Of a stretch of DNA of 64,000 nt, positions 44,798-55,942 are shown in pieces. The translations under genes and the position numbers were made by a program. The DNA is from Mycolicibacterium tokaiense (GTDB taxonomy: Bacteria; Actinomycetota; Actinomycetes; Mycobacteriales; Mycobacteriaceae): assembly GCF_010725885.1 (NCBI RefSeq), contig NZ_AP022600.1:1798001-1862000 (forward strand). Reading direction: 5' to 3'. Position 1 is the stretch's first letter, and each line of letters opens with the position of its first letter. The notes beneath the pieces are model-generated. The model saw nothing but the letters and a program-made list of their open reading frames with translations. It was not told the DNA's origin and ran no database searches.

Positions 44798-45145
44798 ATG
44801 ACCCGTGCCCTGCACCACGGTGATTCTGTCGCGGAGATCGTCGGCGCCTGCAGTGCCGACCCCGACCGCTGGATGTCGGCCACTGACGGGCCGTCCGCCG
44901 ATCTGGCCAAAGCGATCTGCCGGGGCTGCGCCCGGCGCTGGCTGTGCGCGCGGGACGCGGTGGAAACGCCGGGTGCCGAGGGCATCTGGGCGGGAATCCT
45001 GCTCCCGGAAGCCGGTCGCGGGCGCACCTTCGCCTTGAAGCAGCTGACCTCGCTGGCTCAGCGCGGCGGCTACCCGGTGCGCAAGCGGCGTCGCCTGCGC
45101 CCTGAGGATCTGGGCCTGGCGCCAGACGTCGATCCAGACAGGTAG
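44798..45145 (+). CDS. whiB6: Iron-sulfur regulator WhiB6
   Basis: 115-aa WhiB6. The pattern GACSADPDRW, then AICRGCARRWLCARDAVE, AEGIWAGILLPEAGRGR and FALKQLTSLAQRGGYPVR matches M. tuberculosis WhiB6 almost motif for motif. Four Cys ligate a redox- and NO-sensitive 4Fe-4S cluster. GGGGAGG (44784-44790) precedes ATG 44798. In M. tuberculosis it activates ESX-1 genes from the same place next to gltB; no ESX-1 genes are present here, so its targets may be ESX-2 or elsewhere. Confidence 0.93.
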   Translation: MTRALHHGDSVAEIVGACSADPDRWMSATDGPSADLAKAICRGCARRWLCARDAVETPGAEGIWAGILLPEAGRGRTFALKQLTSLAQRGGYPVRKRRRLRPEDLGLAPDVDPDR

Positions 45146-45777
45146 TGCACTACGCGCGCCGGTGTACCGATCCGCGGGCATCCTGATCTCGCACGGCCGG
45201 ACCGGAACCATGGCAGGCGGCGCAGGGGGCCGGCGAGGGGTCGCCATGGTTCCGGTCATTCGGGTGCTGTCTAAGAATTGCGTCAGATCTCGCGCAAACC
45301 GGGTCTTTGCTGGTGATGGCGACGCGCGCGCACAACAACCTGTTCCGCCGCCGGTCAGGGCGTCGCGCCGCGACGAAATCCGCAGGGCAGCCGCCGGACG
45401 GGGGCTTCCAGCTAATTACCTAAGCAATTGATGTGGGGCACGGGGTGACCGGGGTCACTCGCCCATCTAGCTGCACAATGTCCAAAGGTGCTGTTCCGCA
45501 GCCGATTTGGCCTTGCAGCCGCGGCGATGGACACAATCGCCGCGGCGGCCCCGCAAACAAAAGTTAGGGTGCGCTAAGTTGGCATGTCAGCCCCCGTTTG
45601 GCATATCGTTTTACGACTTTGTCATGACCCCGTGATGGGCCGCCGTTCAGCGCTGCACGGAAGCCGCGGGTCACGACAGCACGAAGGAGCGAACCGAGGG
45701 GCCGCAGCCAAAAGCCTCTCGAGTTGCGGTGAGCGTGGACAACCACCGCAAGCAGTACACATAGTCCGTCTCTCTTC
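45146..45777. other. 632-bp non-coding region between whiB6 and gltB
   Basis: No convincing gene is seen; a plus-strand frame at 45162-45431 lacks an RBS and runs through a hairpin. Contents: a 15-bp perfect inverted repeat (45200-45257), a GTGACC-GG-GGTCAC palindrome (45445-45458), AT-rich CTAATTACCTAAGCAATTG (45411-45430), and two TTGGCAT boxes (45579-45585, 45598-45604) that may form the gltB promoter (TTGGCA, 17 bp, CATATC). The gltB leader would then be about 165 nt. In M. tuberculosis two small genes (Rv3860, Rv3861) lie here; I see no equivalents. Confidence 0.5.
45200..45257. repeat. 15-bp perfect inverted repeat downstream of whiB6
   Basis: GACCGGAACCATGGC (45200-45214) and GCCATGGTTCCGGTC (45243-45257), separated by 28 nt. 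As RNA this is a long stable hairpin 55 bp after the whiB6 stop. No T-tract follows. It could end whiB6 transcription, stabilise its mRNA, or form part of a small RNA. Confidence 0.7.
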
Positions 45778-48700
45778 ATGAAGGGCCAGGTGGGACCGCC
45801 GGTGGCAAGAGGACCCCAGGGGATGTACAACCCCGCCTACGAGCACGATTCCTGTGGTGTGGCCATGGTGGCCGACATGCACGGCCGTCGCAGTCGCGAC
45901 ATCGTGGACAAGGCGATCACCGCACTGCTCAACCTCGAACACCGCGGCGCCCAGGGCGCCGAACCCAACACCGGCGACGGCGCGGGCATCCTCATCCAGG
46001 TGCCCGACGAGTTCCTGCGCGCGGTAGTGCAGGAGAAGGAGGCCTTTGAGCTTCCGCCGCTCGGCCAGTACGCCACCGGCATCGCGTTCCTGCCGCAGTC
46101 GCGCAAGGACGCCACCCGGGCGTGCGAAGCCGTCGAGAAGATCGTCGAGGCCGAGGGTCTCAAGGTGCTCGGCTGGCGCGACGTGCCCACCGACGAGTCG
46201 TCGCTCGGTGCGCTCGCCCGCGACGCCATGCCCACCTTCCGTCAGCTGTTCATCGCCGGGGAATCGGGCATGGAGCTGGAACGGCGCGCCTACGTGATCC
46301 GCAAGCGTGCCGAGCACGAACTGGGCACCCGCGGACCCGGCCAGGACGGCCCCGGACGCGAAACCGTTTACTTCCCAAGCCTTTCCGGCAACACCCTGGT
46401 GTACAAGGGCATGCTGACCACCCCGCAGCTGCGGGCCTTCTACCTGGATCTGCAGGATCAGCGGATGACCAGCGCGCTGGGCATCGTGCACTCGCGCTTC
46501 TCCACCAACACCTTCCCGTCCTGGCCGCTGGCGCACCCGTTCCGGATGGTCGCCCACAACGGTGAGATCAACACCGTCAACGGCAACGAGAACTGGATGC
46601 GGGCCCGCGAGGCGCTGATCCACACCGACGTCTTCGGGTACCACAACGACCTGAACAAGATCTTCCCGGTCTGCACCCCCGGGGCCTCCGACACCGCCCG
46701 CTTCGACGAGGTGCTCGAGCTGCTCTACCTGGGCGGACGCAGCGTCGCCCACGCGATGCTGATGATGATCCCGGAGGCCTGGGAGCGCAACGAGACCATG
46801 GACCCGGCCCGCCGGGCGTTCTATCAGTACCACGGCTCTCTGATGGAACCGTGGGACGGCCCGGCCTCGGTCTGCTTCACCGACGGCACCGTGATCGGCG
46901 CGGTGCTGGACCGCAACGGCCTGCGGCCGTCGCGCATCTGGGTCACCGACGACGGCCTGGTGGTGCTGGCCTCCGAAGCCGGCGTGCTGGACCTGGAGCC
47001 GTCGAAGGTGGTGCGCCGGATGCGGCTGCAGCCTGGCCGGATGTTCCTGGTGGACACCGCACAGGGCCGCATCGTCTCCGACGAGGAGGTCAAGGCGGAA
47101 CTGGCCGCCGAGCACCCCTACCAGGAGTGGCTGGACGCCGGACTGTTCCACCTCGACGACCTGCCGCAGGGCAACTACGTCCGGATGCCACACCACCGCG
47201 TGGTCGCGCGCCAGCAGATCTTCGGCTACACCTACGAGGAGCTGAACCTGCTGGTGGCGCCGATGGCGCGCACCGGAGCCGAAGCGCTGGGCTCGATGGG
47301 CACCGACACCCCCATCGCCGTGTTGTCCAAGCGGCCGCGGATGCTCTACGACTACTTCCAGCAGCTGTTCGCGCAGGTGACCAACCCGCCGCTGGACGCC
47401 ATCCGCGAAGAGGTGGTGACCAGCCTGCAGGGCACCGTGGGTCCCGAGGGCGACCTGCTGAACCCCGACGCCGAATCCTGTCGCCAGATCGTGCTGCCGC
47501 AGCCCATCCTGCGCAACGCCGAGCTGGCCAAGCTGGTCAACGTCGACCCTGACCACGAGATCCGCGGCCGCAAACACGGCATGCGCGCAGCCGTGGTGAG
47601 CTGTCTGTACCCGGTCGCCGAGGGCGGGGTCGGGCTGCGGCGCGCGCTCGAGGACGTCCGCAAGAAGGTGTCCCAGGCCATCCGCAACGGCGCCCGGATC
47701 ATCGTCCTGAGCGACCGCGAGTCCAACGAGTGGCTGGCTCCCATCCCGTCGCTGCTCGCGGTGGCCGCCACCCACCACCACCTGGTCCGGGAACGCACCC
47801 GCACCCAGGTGGGTCTGGTGGTCGAGTCCGGCGACGCCCGCGAGGTGCACCACATGGCCATGCTCTGTGGCTTCGGCGCGGCGGCCATCAACCCCTACAT
47901 GGCGTTCGAGTCCATCGAGGACATGATCGACCGCGGCGTGATCACCGGGCTCACCAGCGACCAGGCCAAGGCCAACTACGTCAAGGCCGCGGGCAAGGGA
48001 GTGCTGAAGGTGATGTCCAAGATGGGCATCTCCACGCTGGCTTCCTACACCGGCGCCCAGCTGTTCCAGGCCGTCGGCGTCAACCAGCGGGTGCTCGACG
48101 AGTACTTCAGCGGGTTGCACTGTCCCACCGGCGGTATCGACCTCGACGACATCGCCGCCGACGTGGCCAGCCGCCACGAGCTGGCCTACCTGGAGCGACC
48201 CGACGAGCGCGCCCACCGCGAACTCGAGGTGGGCGGGGAGTATCAGTGGCGTCGCGAGGGCGAATACCACCTGTTCAACCCCGACACGGTGTTCAAGCTG
48301 CAGCACTCCACCCGCACCGGGCAGTACAAGGTGTTCAAGGAGTACACCGCGCTGGTGGACGACCAGAGCGAGCGGATGGCCTCGCTGCGCGGCCTGCTGA
48401 AGTTCAAAGACGGTGTGCGCGAACCCATCCCGCTCGACGAAGTGGAACCCGCCAGCGAGATCGTCAAGCGCTTCTCCACCGGCGCCATGAGCTACGGCTC
48501 GATCTCCGCCGAGGCGCACGAGACGCTGGCGATCGCGATGAACCGCCTGGGCGGACGGTCCAACTCCGGTGAGGGCGGCGAGGACGTCGCCCGCTTCGAG
48601 GCCGACCCGAACGGCGACTGGCGGCGCAGCGCCATCAAACAGGTGGCCTCCGGACGGTTCGGTGTCACGTCGCACTACCTGAGCAACTGCACCGACATCC

Positions 48701-50389
48701 AGATCAAGATGGCCCAGGGCGCCAAACCCGGTGAGGGCGGACAGCTTCCGGGGCACAAGGTGTACCCGTGGGTGGCCGAGGTGCGGCACTCCACCCCCGG
48801 CGTGGGGCTGATCTCCCCGCCGCCGCACCACGACATCTACTCCATCGAGGATCTGGCGCAGCTGATCCACGATTTGAAGAACGCCAACCCGCAAGCACGG
48901 ATTCACGTGAAACTGGTGTCGGAGAACGGCGTCGGGACGGTTGCCGCCGGCGTCTCCAAGGCGCACGCCGACGTGGTGCTGATCTCGGGCCACGACGGCG
49001 GCACCGGCGCGACGCCGCTGACGTCGCAGAAGCACGCGGGTGCGCCCTGGGAGCTGGGGCTGGCCGAGACGCAGCAGACGCTGTTGCTCAACGGTCTGCG
49101 CGATCGCATCGTGGTGCAGGTGGACGGTCAGCTCAAGACCGGCCGCGACGTCATGGTCGCTGCCCTGCTGGGTGCCGAGGAGTTCGGGTTCGCCACCGCG
49201 CCGCTGGTGGTGTCCGGCTGCATCATGATGCGGGTCTGCCACCTCGACACCTGCCCGGTGGGCGTGGCGACCCAGAACCCACTGCTGCGCGAGCGCTTCA
49301 ACGGCAAGCCGGAGTTCGTGGAGAACTTCATGATGTTCATCGCCGAAGAAGTCCGCGAGCTGATGGCGCAGTTGGGTTTCCGGACCCTCAACGAAGCCGT
49401 GGGCCAGGTCAACGCCCTGGACACCACCCGGGCCGCCGAGCACTGGAAGGCCCACAAGCTGGACCTGTCGCCGGTGCTGCACGAACCCGAGTCTGCGTTC
49501 ATGAACCAGGACCTGTACTGCAGCTCGCGTCAGGACCACGGCCTGGACAAAGCGCTGGATCAGCAGTTGATCGTGCAGTGCCGCGAGGCGCTGGATTCGC
49601 AGACGCCGGTGCGCTTCTCGACCACCATCGCCAACGTGAACCGGACCGTGGGCACCATGCTGGGACACGAGGTCACCAAGGCCTACGGAGCCAACGGCCT
49701 GCCCGACGGCACCATCGACATCACCTTCGACGGGTCGGCAGGAAACAGCTTCGGCGCTTTCCTGCCCAAGGGCATCACGTTGCGGGTCCACGGCGACGCC
49801 AACGACTATGTGGGCAAGGGACTCTCGGGTGGCCGCATCGTCGTCCGCCCGTCGGACACAGTGCCGGCGGACTACGCCGCCGAGGAGAACATCATCGGCG
49901 GCAACGTGATCCTCTTCGGCGCCACCAGCGGCCAGGCCTACCTGCGCGGAGTGGTGGGCGAACGGTTTGCCGTGCGCAACTCCGGCGCGCACGCGGTGGT
50001 CGAAGGCGTCGGTGACCACGGTTGTGAATACATGACCGGCGGTCGGGTGGTGATCCTCGGCAAGACCGGACGCAACTTCGCTGCCGGTATGTCCGGCGGG
50101 GTGGCCTATGTCTACGACCCGGCGGGCGAGCTGGGCGACAACCTCAACACCGAGATGGTGGAACTCGACGCCTTCGACGAGGCGGATCGCACGTGGCTGC
50201 ACGACACCGTCGGCGCCCACGTCGAGGCCACCGACTCGTCGATCGGCAAACGGATCCTCGCCGACTGGCAGGCAGAGCAGGAGAATTTCGTGAAGGTGAT
50301 GCCGCGCGATTACAAGCGGGTGCTGCAGGCGATGGCCGAGGCACAGGAGTCGGGCCGCGACGTGTCCGAGGCGATCATGGCGGCCGCTC

Positions 50390-50397
<8 letters not shown>
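45778..50397 (+). CDS. gltB: Glutamate synthase, large subunit
   Basis: 1539-aa large subunit of NADPH-dependent GOGAT, which makes two glutamates from glutamine and 2-oxoglutarate. The N-terminal glutaminase nucleophile is Cys26 in EHDSCGVAM, so 25 residues should be removed. The central and FMN-binding synthase domain is at about 780-1190 ([32 protein letters not shown]). The 3Fe-4S cysteines are in [15 protein letters not shown] (about 1150). A C-terminal beta-helix domain ([31 protein letters not shown]) follows. ATG 45778 is chosen; ATG 45823 is another in-frame option. It overlaps gltD by 8 bp. Confidence 0.97.
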
Positions 50398-51859
<1,462 letters not shown>

Positions 51860-51888
51860 CCCGCACAGCGTTCGCCACACAGGTCACA

Positions 51889-51929
51889 GGCGCACCGGCA
51901 GAAACATCAGATGAATCTGTCGGCGCGCC
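51889..51929 (+). terminator. Candidate terminator hairpin after gltD
   Basis: GGCGCACCGGCAGA (51889-51902) pairs with TCTGTCGGCGCGCC (51916-51929): 12 Watson-Crick pairs of 14, plus one possible G-U. The loop is 13 nt. There is no T-run, as is common for mycobacterial hairpin terminators. It lies 30 bp after the gltD stop. Confidence 0.5.
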
Positions 51930-52030
51930 TGTCAGTGTTTGCCATATTCGCGTGATCTGATGTTCTGGCGGAGGGGCCTGCGGTAGCATGAGCCCCGGTT
52001 CAGCTATTCCCGATCGCAGGAGTGATAGCG

Positions 52031-52171
52031 ATGCACGTCAACCCGATAACCCGGTCGCGGGTGGGGCGAATCGCCTGGTCATTGTTCCGCCATCCCGTGA
52101 AGAGCCGAGAATTCCCCGCCAAGCGGGAGCGCCTGGTCACCGCCGACGAACTGCTGCGCTACGGCGTCTGA
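52031..52171 (+). CDS. 46-aa basic protein, unknown
   Basis: ATG 52031 to TGA 52169-52171, 46 residues beginning MHVNPITRSRVGRIAWSLFR and ending ADELLRYGV. It is basic with one short amphipathic helix. RBS AGGAG (52018-52022) is well placed, and a -10-like TAGCAT (51984-51989) lies upstream. It occupies the place beside gltD where M. tuberculosis has the small gene Rv3857c; whether they are homologous cannot be told from here. Confidence 0.6.
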   Translation: MHVNPITRSRVGRIAWSLFRHPVKSREFPAKRERLVTADELLRYGV

Positions 52172-52233
52172 CCCCGAGCGCGCGCCGTTCGTGAGCGGCG
52201 GCCAGCCCTTCTTTGCTCGTTGTTATCGGATTG

Positions 52234-53070
52234 TTATCCGCGGAGGGCCTCGGCGAGCGGCTCCAGGATGGCCGGGTCGTGCTGCGGCAGATAGATGATC
52301 GCCAGGTCCAGGCCCTCGGCGCCCAGGGCGGCAGCCTCGTCGACCACCCGCTGATAGTCCCGGTCCTCGCCGAGGCGCACGTGGGCCGAGAGCATGATCT
52401 CCGCGGGGTCGCGACCGATGTCAGCACAGTGTGACGCCAGCACCTCGCGTTTACGGGCGAACTCCGCGGGTGTCCCGCCGACGAAGTTCCAGTGCTGGGC
52501 GTACTTGGCGGTGATCTTCAGCGTGCGCTTCTCGCCGTTGCCGCCGATGCAGATCGGCGGATGCGGCTGCTGCGGGCCCTTGGGCTCGTTGCGGGCGTTG
52601 CGCAGCTGATAGAAGGTGCCGGCGAAATCGGTGGTCTCGTTGCTCAGCAGGCTGGTGATCACCTCGCACGCCTCTTCGAAGCGGTCGAAGCGTTCCTTGA
52701 TGGAGCCCAGTTCGATGCCGTAGGCACCCGATTCCTCCTCGTTCCAGCCGGCCCCGATCCCGAGGTCCAAGCGGCCGCCGGAGACGATGTCCAGGGCCGA
52801 GGCCATGTTGGCCAGCACCGCCGGATGCCGGTAGTGGATGCCGGTCACCAGCACCCCGACCCGCAGCCGCTCGGTGGCCTGGGCCAGGGCGGTCAGCGTC
52901 ACCCACCCCTCGAGGCAGGGGCCGGTGGAGTCGGAGAAGATCGGATAGAAGTGGTCGAAGGTCCACCCGGACTCGAAGACGTCGATACCGTCGGCGGCCT
53001 GCCAGACCGACAGCATCTCGGCCCAGGTGGTGTTCTGTGGGGAGGTCTTGAAGGCGAATCGCACGTCCAC
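52234..53070 (-). CDS. LLM-class F420-dependent oxidoreductase
   Basis: 278-aa luciferase-like monooxygenase-fold protein of the F420-dependent type common in mycobacteria. Typical segments are SGWTFDHFYPI, RLRVGVLVTGIHYRHPAVLANMA, LDIVSGGRLDLGIGAGWNEEE and PPICIGGNGEKRTL. It starts ATG 53070, 65 bp from the divergent TIGR03086 gene. The substrate is unknown. Confidence 0.87.
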   Translation of the reverse strand: MDVRFAFKTSPQNTTWAEMLSVWQAADGIDVFESGWTFDHFYPIFSDSTGPCLEGWVTLTALAQATERLRVGVLVTGIHYRHPAVLANMASALDIVSGGRLDLGIGAGWNEEESGAYGIELGSIKERFDRFEEACEVITSLLSNETTDFAGTFYQLRNARNEPKGPQQPHPPICIGGNGEKRTLKITAKYAQHWNFVGGTPAEFARKREVLASHCADIGRDPAEIMLSAHVRLGEDRDYQRVVDEAAALGAEGLDLAIIYLPQHDPAILEPLAEALRG

Positions 53071-53135
53071 CGACGCTAGTCCTCTTTTCTGGCAGTGCGC
53101 GATGAGATAACCGGGCCGGCGGGGTCGGTACTCAC

Positions 53136-53705
53136 ATGATCGATCTCACGCACGCCTGCCGCCGCACCGCCGACGTGCTGGCCGATGTCGCAGACCACCA
53201 CCTCGACGGGCCCACACCGTGCCCGGAGATGACCGTGGGCGACCTGGTGGCCCATGTCGGAATGCTGGCGGTGGCCTTCGCGGCGGCCGCGCGTAAAGAT
53301 CTGGGGCCGCTGACCGACACGTCCCCGGATGACCAGCCCGCTCAGCTGACACCCGACTGGCGCCACGCCTACCCCGAGCATCTCGCGGACCTGGCGCGGG
53401 CGTGGCAGGACCCGTCCGCGTGGGAAGGGATGACGCGGGCCGGTGGGGTGGACCTACCGGGGGACGTGGCCGGGTCCGTGGCGCTGGCGGAGGTGGTGAT
53501 CCACGGCTGGGACGTGGCCCGCAGCATCGGCCGCCACTACGACGTGGACGACGCCACCGCACGGGCGTGCCTGCAGCACCTCGCGGCTTTCGACACCGCG
53601 GGCACCGAGGGTCTGTTCGGGCCCGCGGTGGCCGTCGACGCAGCGGCGCCGGTGCTGGACCGGATCGTCGGCCGCAGCGGTCGCGATCCGCGGTGGTGTC
53701 CCTGA
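53136..53705 (+). CDS. TIGR03086-family metal-binding protein (mycothiol-dependent DinB-like fold)
   Basis: 189-aa protein of the maleylpyruvate isomerase/DinB-like four-helix family: DHHLDGPTPCPEMTVGDLVAHVGM (about 27-50) and a later EVVIHGWDVARSIG (about 117-130). The His residues likely bind zinc. Members are thiol (mycothiol) transferases or isomerases of mostly unknown substrate. No clear RBS is seen at ATG 53136. Confidence 0.75.
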   Translation: MIDLTHACRRTADVLADVADHHLDGPTPCPEMTVGDLVAHVGMLAVAFAAAARKDLGPLTDTSPDDQPAQLTPDWRHAYPEHLADLARAWQDPSAWEGMTRAGGVDLPGDVAGSVALAEVVIHGWDVARSIGRHYDVDDATARACLQHLAAFDTAGTEGLFGPAVAVDAAAPVLDRIVGRSGRDPRWCP

Positions 53706-53724
53706 CCCGGGGCAGACTGGAGCC

Positions 53725-54729
53725 ATGGACCCTGTGACGGCGCTGCGGGAGATCGCGTTCTACAAAGACCGGGCCCGCGAGGAGTCGCGGCGGGTGATGG
53801 CCTACCGCAACGCCGCCGACATATTCGAGAACCTGACCGAAGCCCAGCGCCAGAAACACGGCAAGGCCAACAGCTGGCAGACCCTGCCGGGGATCGGGCC
53901 CAAGACCGCGACGGTGATAGCCCAGGCCTGGGCCGGCCGCGAGCCGGACACCTTGGCGCAATTGCGTTCGGCGGCAGGTGATCTGGGCGGCGGCGAGATA
54001 CGGTCGGCGCTGCGGGGGGATCTGCATGTGCACTCCAACTGGTCGGATGGGTCGGCGCCGATCGACGAGATGATGGCCACCGCGGTGCGGCTGGGACATG
54101 AGTACTGCGCGCTGACCGACCATTCACCACGGTTGACGGTGGCCAACGGTCTGTCCCCGGAGCGGCTGCGCCACCAACTCGACGTCATCGACGAACTGCG
54201 GGAGAGGTTCGCGCCCCTGCGGATCCTGACCGGGATCGAGGTCGACATCCTCGACGATGGGTCGCTGGACCAGGAGCCCGAGCTGCTCGAGCGCCTCGAC
54301 ATCGTGGTGGCCAGCGTGCACTCCAAGCTCAAGATGGACGCCGCGGCCATGACCCGCCGGATGGTGCGGGCGGTGTCCGAGGGCTACGCCGACGTGCTGG
54401 GGCACTGCACAGGGCGGCTGGTGACCGGGGGACGGGGCACGCGCGCCGAATCGCAGTTCGACGCCGAGACGGTGTTCACCGCCTGCCGCGACCACGGCAC
54501 GGCCGTGGAGATCAATTCGCGCCCGGAACGGCGGGACCCGCCGACCCGACTGCTGAAACTCGCCCTGGAGATCGGCTGCCACTTCTCCATCGACACCGAT
54601 GCGCACGCGCCGGGGCAGTTGGACTTCCTGGGCTACGGCGCCCAGCGGGCGGTGGACAACGAGGTGCCTGCCGAGCGCATCATCAACACCTGGCCGGTGG
54701 AGAAGCTGCTGGCGTTCACGGCAGGGTAG
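53725..54729 (+). CDS. PHP-domain metal-dependent hydrolase (Rv3856c-like)
   Basis: 334-aa protein: an N-terminal helix-hairpin-helix segment (TLPGIGPKTATVIAQAW, about 52-70) and a C-terminal PHP phosphoesterase domain with metal ligands DLHVHSNWSDGS (about 95-106), ALTDHSPRL (about 130), GIEVDIL and the late CHFSIDTDAHA (about 284). It resembles the C-terminal half of bacterial PolX without a polymerase domain. It probably acts on DNA or nucleotides. It lies 20 bp after the previous gene and converges with dinB3 (14-bp overlap). Confidence 0.85.
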   Translation: MDPVTALREIAFYKDRAREESRRVMAYRNAADIFENLTEAQRQKHGKANSWQTLPGIGPKTATVIAQAWAGREPDTLAQLRSAAGDLGGGEIRSALRGDLHVHSNWSDGSAPIDEMMATAVRLGHEYCALTDHSPRLTVANGLSPERLRHQLDVIDELRERFAPLRILTGIEVDILDDGSLDQEPELLERLDIVVASVHSKLKMDAAAMTRRMVRAVSEGYADVLGHCTGRLVTGGRGTRAESQFDAETVFTACRDHGTAVEINSRPERRDPPTRLLKLALEIGCHFSIDTDAHAPGQLDFLGYGAQRAVDNEVPAERIINTWPVEKLLAFTAG

Positions 54730-55918
54730 GCATCTCCAGCCCCGGGTCGCGGCCGACCAGCACGCCGCGGGTCAACGAGGAGTTGCCGAACTTCTGCCGT
54801 ACCCGGTCCACAGCCGAGTCCACCGCGAGCAGATCCGGTGCGCTGTCGAAGTTGAGCTCGAGCTGCTGCGCCCCCTCGGTGTCGATGTTGGACACCGCGA
54901 AGCCGACCAGGGTGAGCCCACGCTGGCGGATCAGCGGAGCCGCACCGGCCACCAGCTCACGGGCGGCGGCCAGGATGGCCTCGGTGCTGCCGGTGGCCCT
55001 GGGCAGGGTGTGTGAACGGGTGGCGCGGCCGAAGTCGTCGAACCGCAGCCGCAGGGTGACGGTGCGCCCGGTCCGGTCCGCGGTGCGCATGCGTCGGGTG
55101 ATGCGGTCCACGAGGTTGACCACCACGGCGTCGATCTCGCTGTCGGACATGGTGTTCCCGCGGCGGCCCAGCGCACGCTGGGCGCCTACCGAACGCCGCC
55201 GCACCCCGGTGACCACGCGGCGCCGGTCGATGTTGTGCGACAGGCAGAACAGTTGGTGCCCCATGCCGCCGCCCACCATGGCCGCCAGCGTGGACTCGCC
55301 GAGTTCGGCGACCTGCGCCACCGTGTGGATGCCGTGGGCCCGCAGCTTCTCCTCGGTCTTGGCGCCCACGCCCCACAGCCGGCGTACCGGCAGGGGATGC
55401 AGGAACTGCAGTTCGCGGCCGGGCGGTACCAGGAGCAGCCCGTCCGGTTTGGCTTCCTGGCTGGCGACCTTGGCCAGGAACTTGGTGCGTGCGATGCCCA
55501 CCGTGATGGGCAGCCCCACCTCGTCGCGCACCCGGGAGCGCAACCGGGCGCCGATCCGCACCGGGTCGCCGGCGGTACGGCGCAGCCCGCCGACATCGAG
55601 GAACGCCTCGTCCACCGAGACCGGCTCCACCAGGGGTGTGGTGTCCCGGAACACCTCGAACACCGCGGCGCTGGCATCGGAGTACGCCGACATCCGCGGG
55701 GGCACCACCACGGCCTGCGGGCACAGCTGCAGGGCCTGGCGCCCGCCCATCGCCGTCTTCACGCCGTACGCCTTGGCCTCGTAACTGGCGGCCAGCACCA
55801 CGCCGCCGCCGACAATCACCGGCCGCCCGCGCAGCGTGGGATCGTCGCGCTGCTCCACCGACGCATAGAACGAGTCCAGATCGGCATGCAGGATGGTGGC
55901 GTCACCGGACACGAACAC
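54716..55918 (-). CDS. dinB3: Y-family DNA polymerase IV (DinB3 type)
   Basis: 400-aa translesion polymerase. Catalytic acidic residues are in ILHADLDSFYASVEQ (about 9-23) and PVSVDEAFLDV (about 101-111). A helix-hairpin-helix thumb (VRRLWGVGAKTEEKLRAHGI) and little-finger domain follow. The gene order dinB3-ethR-ethA is that of M. smegmatis as I recall it. A clear C-terminal clamp-binding QLxLF peptide is not seen (QLELNF is the nearest). A LexA-like box overlaps its start codon. Confidence 0.88.
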   Translation of the reverse strand: MFVSGDATILHADLDSFYASVEQRDDPTLRGRPVIVGGGVVLAASYEAKAYGVKTAMGGRQALQLCPQAVVVPPRMSAYSDASAAVFEVFRDTTPLVEPVSVDEAFLDVGGLRRTAGDPVRIGARLRSRVRDEVGLPITVGIARTKFLAKVASQEAKPDGLLLVPPGRELQFLHPLPVRRLWGVGAKTEEKLRAHGIHTVAQVAELGESTLAAMVGGGMGHQLFCLSHNIDRRRVVTGVRRRSVGAQRALGRRGNTMSDSEIDAVVVNLVDRITRRMRTADRTGRTVTLRLRFDDFGRATRSHTLPRATGSTEAILAAARELVAGAAPLIRQRGLTLVGFAVSNIDTEGAQQLELNFDSAPDLLAVDSAVDRVRQKFGNSSLTRGVLVGRDPGLEMPTLP

Positions 55919-55926
55919 ATGTTCGC
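55911..55926. promoter_or_regulatory. LexA (SOS) box over the dinB3 start
   Basis: ACGAAC-ACAT-GTTCGC matches the mycobacterial SOS box TCGAAC-N4-GTTCGA at 10 of 12 fixed bases, the two outermost being different. It covers the dinB3 ATG (55918) and its first upstream bases, 16 bp from the end of ethR. LexA bound here would block transcription or early elongation. Confidence 0.55.
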
Positions 55927-55942
55927 ATTCGGGGCCGACAGA

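Noticed and set aside
45162..45431. 89-codon plus-strand frame in the whiB6-gltB gap
   Set aside because: No RBS, runs through the 15-bp inverted repeat, composition unlike mycobacterial proteins.
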